Of a DNA stretch of 64,000 nt, positions 8,988 through 17,237 are shown piece after piece. Location: contig JBOEGQ010000004.1 in NCBI GenBank assembly GCA_050633505.1, positions 558,001-622,000 on the forward strand, given 5' to 3'. Positions within the stretch are counted from its first letter, which is position 1; the number at the start of each line of letters is the position of its first letter. The position numbers and the translations under genes were made by a program. Below the pieces are notes generated by a model. The model searched no databases. It was not told where the DNA came from and was given only the letters and a program-made list of their open reading frames with translations. This DNA is from UBA1672 sp050633505 (GTDB lineage: Bacteria > Pseudomonadota > Alphaproteobacteria > Micavibrionales > Micavibrionaceae).

Positions 8988-10424
8988 TCAGTTTAACTTA
9001 CGCAGTATGTTTTCAGTTTCGGTAACATCATCAAACGGATGCGTTACATTCGCAAAGATCTGTCCTTGTTCATGCCCCTTACCGGCAATCAGAACGACAT
9101 CGTCTTCAGTCATCATTGATATGGCATGCTCAATTGCACTACGCCGGTCTGCGACATCATGAACAGAGCATTGCCCATCCTTCATCCCGCTCTTAATTTG
9201 ATTTCTGATATCTTGAGGGACTTCCGATCGCGGATTGTCATCTGTAATAATAGCAATATCTGCAAGGGACGACACGATTTCCCCCATTTTAGAGCGCTTA
9301 TCCTTATCCCGATCTCCACCGGCGCCAAAAACACAGATAAGCTTACCGACCACATGCGGGCGCAACGCCCCCAAAACATGGCCTAACGCATCGGGTGTAT
9401 GCGCATAATCAACATAGACTTTGTGATACCTGCCCAAGCTTTGCACATGTTGTAATCGACCGGGAACACCTTCGATTTCCTCTATGGCCTTTAGACACTC
9501 TGAGCGATCTGCGCCATATGCCAAAACGCATCCCAAAGCACATAAGATATTCATAATTTGAAATTCACCAACCAACGGCACAAAGACAGACACCTCATCC
9601 CCGTTGAAATCCAACGTAACCGCCTGCCCGGCACCTTTTGGAATACAAGAGACCAACTTTATCGTCTCGCCCGTTTCGCCATAAGATATAACCTTGATAC
9701 AGCGTTCATCACATATAGATTTAAGAGGCTGATACTGTGGAATATCCGCATTCAAAACCGCAACACCATCATCATGCAACACATCAGAGAACAAGCGCTG
9801 CTTCGCATTAAAATACGCGTCCATACCATCATGATAATCGAGATGATCTTGTGAAAAGCTTGTAAAAGCAGCCACACCCACAGAAACACCATCCAGACGA
9901 TATTGTTCCAATCCATGAGACGACGCCTCTATTGCCGTGTGCGTTACACCCTCATCCCCCATCTTCGATAAAGCCTGATGCAGTGAGACAGATTCCGGCG
10001 TTGTCATAGAGCCGGATAATGTCCCAAGATAAGAAGATGACAAGCCAATAGAACGCCAGATTTGGTCAATAAAATGAACCACTGAGCTTTTCCCATTTGT
10101 CCCTGTAACAGCGACCATATGCTCTGGCTGTGTCGCGTAATATGCGGCAACGATATGCGCAAACACCCGCCGCGGACAAACATCCGTAATGAGACGAACA
10201 CCTTGCCCGTCATCCAATGAGACCGACGGATCAGATAGTATTACAGATGCGCCGCGCATAAGTGCCTCGGGAATAAAACTTCGCCCATCCAGCGCCCCTT
10301 GTAGTGCGGCGAACAAATACCCGTCTTGCACCTGACGGCTATCCTGTGTGACACCTTGTAATGCCTTAAGATCAAGATTGAGATCGTCTATAACTTTTTG
10401 TGTTACCGAATTAATAGGAGACAA
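8988..10424 (-). CDS. murE: UDP-MurNAc-tripeptide synthetase MurE (meso-diaminopimelate adding)
   Basis: Adds the third stem residue. The VTGTNGKSSVVHF P-loop, an N-terminal domain with TQDSRQVQDGYLFAAL and the specificity motif DNPR (TDDNPRSEVP) are present; DNPR is the known signature for meso-diaminopimelate. I chose a TTG start at 10424. A strong GGGAGGG ribosome binding site lies about 6 nt upstream inside the ftsI 3' end, giving 478 residues and a 14-nt overlap with ftsI. The ATG at 10472 would overlap ftsI by 62 nt and add an unusual hydrophobic leader. Confidence 0.94.
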   Translation of the reverse strand: MSPINSVTQKVIDDLNLDLKALQGVTQDSRQVQDGYLFAALQGALDGRSFIPEALMRGASVILSDPSVSLDDGQGVRLITDVCPRRVFAHIVAAYYATQPEHMVAVTGTNGKSSVVHFIDQIWRSIGLSSSYLGTLSGSMTTPESVSLHQALSKMGDEGVTHTAIEASSHGLEQYRLDGVSVGVAAFTSFSQDHLDYHDGMDAYFNAKQRLFSDVLHDDGVAVLNADIPQYQPLKSICDERCIKVISYGETGETIKLVSCIPKGAGQAVTLDFNGDEVSVFVPLVGEFQIMNILCALGCVLAYGADRSECLKAIEEIEGVPGRLQHVQSLGRYHKVYVDYAHTPDALGHVLGALRPHVVGKLICVFGAGGDRDKDKRSKMGEIVSSLADIAIITDDNPRSEVPQDIRNQIKSGMKDGQCSVHDVADRRSAIEHAISMMTEDDVVLIAGKGHEQGQIFANVTHPFDDVTETENILRKLN

Positions 10425-12132
10425 GGCGTTTCCCTCCCTTTTTCGGATCATGAATATAACCAAGCAAATCATGGCTTATATCCTTATCAGGATCATATAA
10501 ATCGGCCGGCATCCCAAGAATCGACGCCATAGAAGTCACCACACGCGCAACCGCCGGAGCCGCAACCCATCCCGCCGTCGCGTATCCATAGCTGTGCTTT
10601 TGCCCCTTGGGTTCATCAACCATCACCATCACCACATAGCGCGGCTTCTCCATTGGAAACGCACCAACAAAGGACGATATCAAACGATCACGATGATAGC
10701 GGCCATTCACACTCTTTTCCGCTGTGCCGGTTTTTCCACCAACAGAATACCCCCTAACATCGGCATTTTTCCCTGTCCCTTGCGTCACAACAAGACGCAG
10801 CATCTTACGCATATCTTGAGAGGTTTCCTCAGAGATCACACGAACCTCATTGCGCAAAGCATGAGCATCTTTTGAATACTTCGCAACATCAGGGCGCACC
10901 AAAATCCCACCATTCACCACAGAAGCCACAGCAGCAGACATCTGCATCGGCGTTGTTGCTAGGCCATGCCCATAAGCCGCCGTCAAGGTATTCACCTCTC
11001 TCCACGGATCAGGCAAAAGCGGACGCCCGACTTCCTTTACATCGAACATAAGAGGATCAAGCAAACCAAGATCTTGATAGAAAGAGCGCAACGCCTTCCC
11101 GCCAATCTCCCGCCCCATAAGAGCCGAACCGATATTTGAAGAGTGCATGAACACTTCCGGTACGGTTAAAATACGTTTTTGCGCATGGTAATCATTAATC
11201 GTATGCCATCCCGCCTTAATCGGCTTACGTGCATCAAATGTATTGCTCAAACGTGCATCTGTCAGGTCAAGTAATGCCGCCGTTGAGAAAATCTTAAACA
11301 TCGATCCTAATTCGTATACACCAAGGGTAAGACGATTAAACTTCTCATTATCACTAGCCTTTGGAACGGCATTTAAATCAAAGTCGGGCAAAGACACCGC
11401 GGAAAGAACCTCTCCGGTATGCACGTCCATAATAATGCCCGTTCCCGCTTTGGCCTCAAATTCTGTGATTGCGCGCGACACTTCACGGCGCATGACGTGC
11501 TGTAAACGTAAATCAAAGGAAAGATGCACATCATCACCCTTTGCAAGCACATCATCAAAACCCCGTTCAATACCCGCCAGACCAAGTCCATCACGATCCG
11601 TATAGCCAACCATATGCGCAAACAGTGATCCTTGTGGATAGACACGCTTATACTCATATTGAAACCCTAATGCAGGGGAGCCAATTCCCAAAATTTTCTG
11701 CTGCTGTTCAGGCGTGATTCCGTGCTTAATCCACCCAAACCGATTATCCGCCGCCATCACCCTTGCAACTTCATCCTGTTCAAGTTCCGGAATAACCGTC
11801 AGCACGCTTTCGGCAAGGTCATCCGCATTCAACACGAATGACGGATCAACAAACAAAGACGGTACTTTTAATGTTGTTGCCAATAAAAAACCATTGCGGT
11901 CATACACATCGCCGCGACGCTTGGCGATCTGCTCTACAACATTATTTTTTTCAACCAGCCGCTCCACGGCTAAGCCCTGCACAACCGACAAGTCGAGCAA
12001 ACGCACAGCAATCAGCAAATAGCCAATTACAAACGTAACTGCCAGCATAGAAAGGCGATTTTGCGCCATTGAAACAGAAGAACGGCGCTCACCCTCGATC
12101 AAAATAGAACGGCGCCTGCTTTGTTGCCACAT
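10411..12132 (-). CDS. ftsI: Septal transpeptidase FtsI (PBP3)
   Basis: Penicillin-binding protein that cross-links septal peptidoglycan, working with FtsW. It has 573 residues: a short cytoplasmic N-terminus, one membrane helix at about 28-50, a PBP dimerisation domain, then the transpeptidase domain with SxxK (S277-M-F-K280), SxN (S331-S-N333) and KTG (K467-T-G469). The start ATG overlaps the ftsL stop by 1 nt (TAATG). The 3' end carries the murE ribosome binding site. Confidence 0.96.
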   Translation of the reverse strand: MWQQSRRRSILIEGERRSSVSMAQNRLSMLAVTFVIGYLLIAVRLLDLSVVQGLAVERLVEKNNVVEQIAKRRGDVYDRNGFLLATTLKVPSLFVDPSFVLNADDLAESVLTVIPELEQDEVARVMAADNRFGWIKHGITPEQQQKILGIGSPALGFQYEYKRVYPQGSLFAHMVGYTDRDGLGLAGIERGFDDVLAKGDDVHLSFDLRLQHVMRREVSRAITEFEAKAGTGIIMDVHTGEVLSAVSLPDFDLNAVPKASDNEKFNRLTLGVYELGSMFKIFSTAALLDLTDARLSNTFDARKPIKAGWHTINDYHAQKRILTVPEVFMHSSNIGSALMGREIGGKALRSFYQDLGLLDPLMFDVKEVGRPLLPDPWREVNTLTAAYGHGLATTPMQMSAAVASVVNGGILVRPDVAKYSKDAHALRNEVRVISEETSQDMRKMLRLVVTQGTGKNADVRGYSVGGKTGTAEKSVNGRYHRDRLISSFVGAFPMEKPRYVVMVMVDEPKGQKHSYGYATAGWVAAPAVARVVTSMASILGMPADLYDPDKDISHDLLGYIHDPKKGGKRLVSY

Positions 12133-12515
12133 TACTGCGCGCCTCCATCTGTTACCGAAGATGAAGAGGAAATATCAATATATAGGGGGGAACGCGCCGG
12201 GATCGGCACTATAGGAAGGGAGGGATGCGCATTTTCAGGGGACAGAGCCCGTGCATCAGAACGCAATTGAGAAGCTTCAGGGGAGACAAGCTCCATATAT
12301 CCATGCGCCAACTCCTCAAGACGCATCGGATTATTCAAATAAGCCCATTCGGCATTCAAAACACGAATGGCTTCTTCTTCGCGTGAAATATCATGCTCAT
12401 AACGCACAATATCACGTTCAAGTTCTTGCACATCATAGCTTACACGCATCAATGCGTAACCACTACCAAGCACAAGAAGCAAGGACACAGTATACTTCAA
12501 TAAAACCCAACGCAT
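12132..12515 (-). CDS. ftsL: Cell division protein FtsL-like
   Basis: Small bitopic division protein of 127 residues. It has a very short cytoplasmic end, one membrane helix at about residues 6-24, then a charged heptad-like stretch (ELERDIVRYEHDISREEEAI, about 31-50) ending in the motif NPMRLEELAHGYMEL that is typical of FtsL. It recruits or stabilises FtsI/FtsW through FtsB/FtsQ. The assignment rests on size, topology and position between rsmH and ftsI, since FtsL sequences are poorly conserved. TAATG junctions occur at both ends. Confidence 0.88.
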   Translation of the reverse strand: MRWVLLKYTVSLLLVLGSGYALMRVSYDVQELERDIVRYEHDISREEEAIRVLNAEWAYLNNPMRLEELAHGYMELVSPEASQLRSDARALSPENAHPSLPIVPIPARSPLYIDISSSSSVTDGGAQ

Positions 12516-13474
12516 TATGCACCCACCTTATCTTTAAGACGGATACCACATCTCAATCTGGCAGAACGGGAACGCGGATTTTCTTCAATTTCTTTATCAG
12601 ATGGCTTTATCGCCTTTCGTGAATATAAACGTAATTCAGGCTCATAGCCCTGATCCAGAACCGGCAAATGGCGTGAACCGGAGGCCACCTCCGCCTTATC
12701 CTTCAAAAACGTTTTAACACGGCGATCTTCTAAAGAATGAAACGAGACAACAACCACCCGACCATCTTCACGTAAGACCTTCACGGAAGAAGCAAGAGCA
12801 CGATCCAATTCCCCCAATTCATCATTGACCGCAATACGCAACGCCTGAAACGTGCGCGTTGCCGGATCATGCTTATCCTTTGGTTTTTTCGGAACAACTG
12901 AACGAACACAATCGGCCAGTTGCGCCGTTGTTTCAAATGGCCTTTCCTGCCGCAGAGCCACTATTTTTCTGGCAATACGTCGAGACAGACGCTCTTCTCC
13001 AAACTCGTAAATCAAATTGGCAAGGTCTTCTTCTTCATATGAATTCACTATATCAGCGGCGGTTTCACCATCACCCCCACAATCCATACGCATATCAAGC
13101 GGACCATCAGCCCGAAAAGAAAATCCGCGCTCTGCCTGATCCAACTGCATCGAAGACACACCAATATCCACAACAAAGCCATCAATTTTTCCCACACCGG
13201 CAGAAGAAAGGAGTGCCTCAACATCACCAAAACACCCCTGCAAAAATGTGAAGCGACCAGAATATTCTTTTTCCAGCGCCTGCACCGCACCTTGCGTTGT
13301 GGGATCACGATCAATCGCATAAACATGACAATCTGCCGCATCTAAAATGGCACGACTATACCCACCGGCGCCAAATGTGCCATCTACGTAGACACCGCCA
13401 TCACGGGGGAGTAATGCATCCAGAACCTCTGGCAACATAACCGGATAATGATCGACATAGGGACAAGCTTCCAT
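12515..13474 (-). CDS. rsmH: 16S rRNA (cytosine1402-N4)-methyltransferase RsmH (MraW)
   Basis: SAM-dependent methyltransferase that modifies C1402 of 16S rRNA in the decoding centre. It has 319 residues. The opening HYPVMLPEVLDAL, the SAM motif YVDGTFGAGGYSRAIL, the VVDIGVSSMQLD segment, RTFQALRIAVNDEL and VVSFHSLEDRRVK are all family hallmarks. It sits second in the dcw operon, joined to mraZ and ftsL by TAATG start/stop overlaps. Confidence 0.97.
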   Translation of the reverse strand: MEACPYVDHYPVMLPEVLDALLPRDGGVYVDGTFGAGGYSRAILDAADCHVYAIDRDPTTQGAVQALEKEYSGRFTFLQGCFGDVEALLSSAGVGKIDGFVVDIGVSSMQLDQAERGFSFRADGPLDMRMDCGGDGETAADIVNSYEEEDLANLIYEFGEERLSRRIARKIVALRQERPFETTAQLADCVRSVVPKKPKDKHDPATRTFQALRIAVNDELGELDRALASSVKVLREDGRVVVVSFHSLEDRRVKTFLKDKAEVASGSRHLPVLDQGYEPELRLYSRKAIKPSDKEIEENPRSRSARLRCGIRLKDKVGA

Positions 13475-13941
13475 TAACGCCCCCCTTCCGGTTTCGCCTG
13501 CTTCGGCACTGTTAACTTACGATCCTGAACAGAGTTTCTGGCCTGCATCTTTCTGCGCTCAAACATCTTTGGCGACCAAATTTGGAACTTACGCCCCAAC
13601 CCAACAAACGTCGCCTCGCTCGTGATCTGTGCGGCCTCCATCAAATGAGCCGGTAAAACAACACGCCCGTCTCCATCAATGAGAAGCTGCACACTCTCAC
13701 CAAAAATCGTTGTTGCAAGGTCATCCTGCTCATCAGAGAACAAATCGTAGTGATCCATTCTTTCACTAATCTCATCCATTTTCGCCCAGTCAAACCCCTC
13801 GAGACAACTATGCTGGCTTGAGGCAAAAGCAACAACGCCATGGTGAAGCTGATCCGCAAGCGCATTACGAAAAGAGGCCGGAACCGAAACCCGTCCCTTT
13901 TTGTCTACTTTATTTGTATATGTCGACAAAAACAGCGCCAT
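13474..13941 (-). CDS. mraZ: Transcriptional regulator MraZ
   Basis: DNA-binding protein with two AbrB-like SpoVT folds; it autoregulates the dcw operon and can affect RsmH. The opening STYTNKVDKKGRVSVPASFR and the second half-site DGDGRVVLPAHL are the two repeats. I chose the ATG at 13941 because the family begins directly before the FLxTYxNxxDxKGR motif and an AGG ribosome binding site lies about 6 nt upstream. A longer frame runs back to 13992 but has no family support and would intrude on the promoter region. It is the first gene of the operon. Confidence 0.93.
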   Translation of the reverse strand: MALFLSTYTNKVDKKGRVSVPASFRNALADQLHHGVVAFASSQHSCLEGFDWAKMDEISERMDHYDLFSDEQDDLATTIFGESVQLLIDGDGRVVLPAHLMEAAQITSEATFVGLGRKFQIWSPKMFERRKMQARNSVQDRKLTVPKQAKPEGGR

Positions 13942-13999
13942 AGAAAACCTGAGCTTTATAGAGATAAACAAGACACGCATACCACGACACATCGCGATA

Positions 14000-14032
14000 T
14001 GGATATATATGGGATATCATGGGATAATCTGG
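14000..14032 (-). promoter_or_regulatory. Probable MraZ operator (four TGG(G) repeats, 10-nt period)
   Basis: On the plus strand, TGG begins at 14000, TGGG at 14010, TGGG at 14020 and TGG at 14030: four half-sites at exactly 10-nt spacing, 59 nt upstream of the chosen mraZ start. MraZ of other bacteria binds direct TGGG-type repeats with this spacing in its own promoter. A candidate -35 element (TTGACC, 14036 to 14031 on the minus strand) abuts the array, but I see no convincing -10. The operator call is inferred from spacing and position. Confidence 0.75.
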
Positions 14033-14260
14033 TCAATCAATAAAAAATAGGCATAATCTACTAATAAGTCACAGTTTTTTTGCTGTGAACTCTTTTTTCA
14101 TCCTCCCAAGATAAAAAAACACATCCTTTTGTATGAAGAAATTTCCACTATTTTTATGGAAAAGTACATAAAATATGCAGTTTAGTGTTTTTTTTATATT
14201 AAAAACCCCTTATATTCAAAAAATGAACCACTAACTCATTAATAAACAATAAAAAAAATC

Positions 14261-14289
14261 TTGCATTTTACGAAATACAGTGATAAAAC
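14261..14289 (+). promoter_or_regulatory. Candidate sigma70 promoter for the 31-residue mini-ORF
   Basis: TTGCAT (14261-14266) and TAAAAC (14284-14289) are separated by 17 nt, about 50 nt upstream of a short ORF at 14338. The match to consensus is moderate (3/6 and 4/6), but spacing and position fit. The surrounding 14040-14260 stretch is very AT-rich and I see nothing else in it. Confidence 0.4.
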
Positions 14290-14337
14290 TACAGCCATGC
14301 AGTAAGTAATGTTATTAACGTGTGTGGGGAGAAAATT

Positions 14338-14433
14338 ATGTTAGTAACTCTAATGATGTTTGTTCTAGCTGTTAACGGGGGCTTGTATATGGGGACTATT
14401 TTGTATTCATATCATGCAAACCTAGAAAACTAG
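14338..14433 (+). CDS. Possible 31-residue hydrophobic membrane peptide
   Basis: Short ORF, MLVTLMMFVLAVNGG followed by LYMGTILYSYHANLEN. It has a GGGGAG ribosome binding site about 8 nt upstream of the ATG, a candidate promoter at 14261-14289 and a clear intrinsic terminator at 14505-14540. Nearly all of the first 24 residues are hydrophobic, so a single-pass membrane peptide is likely if it is translated. The unit could instead be a small RNA. It lies alone between the divergent mraZ promoter and rnpB. I do not recognise a family. Confidence 0.5.
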   Translation: MLVTLMMFVLAVNGGLYMGTILYSYHANLEN

Positions 14434-14504
14434 AAGGTATTGAAAAACATATGTTTTTCTAGCAACTTTCTGGAAACTCAGACAAGAGCAACGCTAACGA
14501 AAAA

Positions 14505-14540
14505 GAAAAAACCGCCCAGTTCATCTTGGCGGTTTTTTTT
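14505..14540 (+). terminator. Intrinsic terminator after the mini-ORF
   Basis: Perfect stem ACCGCC (14511-14516) / GGCGGT (14528-14533) with an 11-nt loop, flanked by an A-run on the left and eight T on the right. This is a classical rho-independent terminator on the plus strand. The left A-run means it could also end minus-strand transcripts coming from rnpB. Confidence 0.85.
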
Positions 14541-14644
14541 ATACTTCACAAAACTCAATTTCCCATAAAAAACAACAAGACAATCTTTTATACATATTTT
14601 ATGCAGAGCCTCACCCCACTTTAGGATATAACCAAAAGAAAAAT

Positions 14645-15045
14645 GCCGAAAAAATCTATAAGCCGGGTTCTGTACTCACCTTATGCAAGTGAGCGGTGAC
14701 CATTCATCTAGGAACTGCATTGCTACAGCCCTCAAGCAATCTACCCGAGCCACGATGCGAGAAACATCTATTACATAAAATATGCAATACGCGACTCCTA
14801 TTTGATTTTGCTTCTGGCGGGGTTTACCATGCCGTTAGCCGTTACCGACAACGCGGTGCGCTCTTACCGCACCTTTTCACCTTTTCCACCCCCACAAGGG
14901 GAATGGTAGTCTGTTTTCTGTGGCACTGGCCGTAAAAGTTTATAACAACCTTTCCCGGGCGTTACCCGGCGCCATTTTCCCGTGAAGCCCGGACTTTCCT
15001 CTCCTCAATCAAAAGATTAAGCAGCGGCCACCCGATTTTTTCGGC
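14645..15045 (-). ncRNA. rnpB: RNase P RNA (type A)
   Basis: Catalytic RNA that matures tRNA 5' ends. Read on the minus strand it contains the conserved GAGGAAAGTCCGGGCTTC near the 5' end, then GTGCCACAGAAAACAG, CTCGGGTAGATTGC, TAGATGAATGGTCACCGC and AGAACCCGGCTTATAGA at the 3' end. The ends are set by a perfect 12-bp P1 helix: 15045-15034 (GCCGAAAAAATC) pairs with 14656-14645 (GATTTTTTCGGC), giving 401 nt, a normal length. An antisense ORF across it is not a gene. Confidence 0.96.
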
Positions 15046-15076
15046 CAGCCCACCATGATCGGTTAACACAGAAAAA

Positions 15077-15805
15077 TCAATCTTTTTCAGGAAAATCAGC
15101 CCCTGACATTCGAAGCAAAGAAAGAAGACGTGCGACTGTTTCCACGCAAACCTCAGATTCTGCGCACTCAGAAAAGCGTTCAGGATAATAATGACGATGA
15201 AATGCCGTTACAACATCAACATATGCCGCCATAGGGTTATACCCCAATTCAACAAACAGCTTCTCAACCTCAAAATCATTGAGGGAGACCGCCTCCGCGG
15301 CCATATAATCATCTTGCCCGGGGTCAGGCCACAGACCAACCCCATGAGAATGAAGATACCGCCAATCGAACAACTCACCCGGGTCCACCTTACGTTCCGG
15401 TGCAACATCAGAATGACCAATGACATGACGGATCTGATGACGCCCAATAATATCACGAGAAAGATGCATGACCGCCTCCATCTGCACCTTCGGAAATGCA
15501 CGGTATCCCCATTCATGCCCGGGATTTACAATCTCAACCCCAATAGAATGTGAATTAATATCCGCCTCACCCGCCCAAAAGGAAACCCCCGCATGCCATG
15601 CCCGCTTATCCTCAGACACCAAATCGAAAACCGTTCCATCCTCATCAACAAGGTAATGTGCACTTACTGTGCTATCGAGGGCTGAAAGCCGCTCTTTCGC
15701 AGCATCCATTGTTTGCATTCCTGTGTAATGCATCAACAAAATTGACGGCACGATACCGTCCGGACGATCTTCGTAGTTCACTTTTTTTCGGCTCCAAAGA
15801 AACAT
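15077..15805 (-). CDS. ampD: N-acetylmuramoyl-L-alanine amidase, AmpD type
   Basis: Zinc amidase (Amidase_2 fold) that cleaves the stem peptide from anhydro-muropeptides during cell-wall recycling. It has 242 residues and no signal peptide, consistent with a cytoplasmic AmpD. Likely zinc ligands are H26 (LMHYTG), H131 (GHSDVAPERKVDPG) and D141, with K139 next to the last. The GVEIVNPGHEWGY segment also fits. A C-terminal region of about 70 residues after the catalytic domain is rather helical and resembles the tail common in alphaproteobacterial homologues. It is divergent from msrA. Confidence 0.88.
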   Translation of the reverse strand: MFLWSRKKVNYEDRPDGIVPSILLMHYTGMQTMDAAKERLSALDSTVSAHYLVDEDGTVFDLVSEDKRAWHAGVSFWAGEADINSHSIGVEIVNPGHEWGYRAFPKVQMEAVMHLSRDIIGRHQIRHVIGHSDVAPERKVDPGELFDWRYLHSHGVGLWPDPGQDDYMAAEAVSLNDFEVEKLFVELGYNPMAAYVDVVTAFHRHYYPERFSECAESEVCVETVARLLSLLRMSGADFPEKD

Positions 15806-15870
15806 TTCACCAACACCTTACGAATAACATTATGAGAGACACAACAACAATACACAGGGTACGCAGAAAA

Positions 15871-16530
15871 ATGTTTAAGCCACTTATTATAGCAGTTTTA
15901 TCTATCGTTTTCATCATTGGTATAATTGGCACCTTTTCAACATCACACGCAGTGGACGGTGTACTAGACTCACAGGGAGACGACCTCATGGAAAACAAGC
16001 CTGAAAACTACCCCGTTGCGACACTGGCCGGTGGATGCTTTTGGTGTCTGGAAAGTGAACTTCGCAGCCTTGATGGTATATTATATACACGCGTAGGATA
16101 CATAGGGGGCGATTTAGAAGCACCAACGTATCAACACATCACAACCGGAAAGACCGGGCATGCCGAAGCGGTCGAAATAACATTTGACCCGGAAAAAGTG
16201 ACATATGAAGAACTTCTTACCTTTTTCCTTGTAAAGGCACATGACCCGACACAACTCAACAGACAAGGCGTTGATGTCGGTACACAGTACAGATCTGAAA
16301 TATTCTTTCACACACCGGAACAACAAAAAATTGCACAACAAATCCTTAAGAAGGTCGGCAATGATAAGGTATACCCTGCCCCGATCGTAACCCAATTAAG
16401 CCAAGCCGACAAATTCTGGATCGCTGAAACATACCACCAACAATACTATGAGAAGTGGGAAGAAGAAAAAGGCGAGGTTCACCCACGCGTCTTCTTTAAA
16501 AAGAAAATGAAATTCTTAAAAGGAAACTAA
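15871..16530 (+). CDS. msrA: Peptide methionine-S-sulfoxide reductase MsrA with N-terminal membrane anchor or signal
   Basis: Reduces methionine-S-sulfoxide in damaged proteins. The catalytic motif GGCFWC (nucleophile about C56 from this start), the RVGYIGG segment, GHAEAVEI and the C-terminal YHQQYYEKW are MsrA hallmarks. From the ATG at 15871 the first 27 residues are a hydrophobic export signal or anchor ending near THSHA/VDG, so the enzyme probably works in the periplasm. An earlier ATG at 15832 is possible; neither has a strong ribosome binding site. The frame continues upstream over ampD, but that part is antisense shadow. The stop overlaps the convergent response regulator by 4 nt. Confidence 0.9.
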   Translation: MFKPLIIAVLSIVFIIGIIGTFSTSHAVDGVLDSQGDDLMENKPENYPVATLAGGCFWCLESELRSLDGILYTRVGYIGGDLEAPTYQHITTGKTGHAEAVEITFDPEKVTYEELLTFFLVKAHDPTQLNRQGVDVGTQYRSEIFFHTPEQQKIAQQILKKVGNDKVYPAPIVTQLSQADKFWIAETYHQQYYEKWEEEKGEVHPRVFFKKKMKFLKGN

Positions 16531-16895
16531 GATAAGACAGAGCGAACCTTTTCCAAAAGCTCTTCATATTTAACAGGTTTTTGAAGAACATCCGTGGCCA
16601 ACCCCTCAACCGATTTAAGAGCATCCGATGAATTAATTGTCACACCACCACCAGATAACACCAAAACGGGCGTTTCATTCTTCATTTCACGCAATTGGTG
16701 AATAAGCCCAACGCCATCAAGCTCCGGCATAATCAAATCCGTTAAAATAACATCGAATTCCTGACCGCTTCCAATCATATCGATTGCCTGACGACCGTCA
16801 AAAGATACTTCGACCTCATATCCCTCACGCCTTAACATCTCAGAAATTAACTGCGCGACATCGGGACTGTCGTCTATAACCAACAACTTTGCCAT
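16527..16895 (-). CDS. Single-domain response regulator (CheY-like)
   Basis: Receiver domain only, 122 residues. The acidic pair after LLVID, the phospho-acceptor D53 in ILTDLIMPELDG, the LSGGG switch region and K in the LQKPVKYEEL motif are all present. No output domain, so it acts by protein contact. The ATG at 16895 shares a base with the stop of the preceding ribbon-helix-helix gene (TGATG); a GTG at 16898 is also in frame. The pair is clearly one transcription unit. The partner kinase is unknown; a hybrid kinase lies 5.8 kb away at 22732. Confidence 0.88.
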   Translation of the reverse strand: MAKLLVIDDSPDVAQLISEMLRREGYEVEVSFDGRQAIDMIGSGQEFDVILTDLIMPELDGVGLIHQLREMKNETPVLVLSGGGVTINSSDALKSVEGLATDVLQKPVKYEELLEKVRSVLS

Positions 16896-17179
16896 CACTT
16901 AACCTTCTTTACTTTGATATCCAAATACGAAATCAGAAAAACACGAATAGCAGATGCCAATGATGAGGACGGATTTTTTCGATCATAAATAAAAGAGCAT
17001 AACTCATGTACATCGCAACTCTGCTCCTCTGCGACCTCATGAAGGATGTTCCATACTTGCGGTTCTAACGTTACACTGGTGCGCTTACCCTTCACAAATA
17101 CATTGCGTTTTTTAAGCTCACTCAGACTAATGTAAATTGATGCTTCTGCCGTTTCGACAATTTGATGAATTTCCGACAT
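16895..17179 (-). CDS. Ribbon-helix-helix domain protein
   Basis: It has 94 residues. The central segment KRTSVTLEPQVWNILHEVAE reads as the beta strand and first helix of the RHH fold, in the form common in alphaproteobacteria where the domain often contacts partners as well as DNA; ASAIRVFLISYL is the C-terminal helix. The family is usually a small transcriptional regulator. It is co-transcribed with the CheY-like gene. Two inverted repeats 60-110 nt upstream (17238-17255 and 17260-17291) are possible operators. Confidence 0.75.
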   Translation of the reverse strand: MSEIHQIVETAEASIYISLSELKKRNVFVKGKRTSVTLEPQVWNILHEVAEEQSCDVHELCSFIYDRKNPSSSLASAIRVFLISYLDIKVKKVK

Positions 17180-17237
17180 TCTCCCCCCTAAAAGAAACCA
17201 AAAATTATCCTAACAGATCCGCTTTATTGCTAAAAGA

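Noticed and set aside
14696..14935. Open frame of 79 codons on the plus strand
   Set aside because: It lies antisense within RNase P RNA, which is secure by conserved motifs and a perfect P1 helix.
15598..15831. N-terminal extension of msrA
   Set aside because: It runs antisense over ampD and would add residues unlike any MsrA; the hydrophobic signal starts at 15871.
16895..17179. RHH protein as the antitoxin of a toxin-antitoxin pair
   Set aside because: The partner gene is a clear CheY-like receiver, not a toxin.
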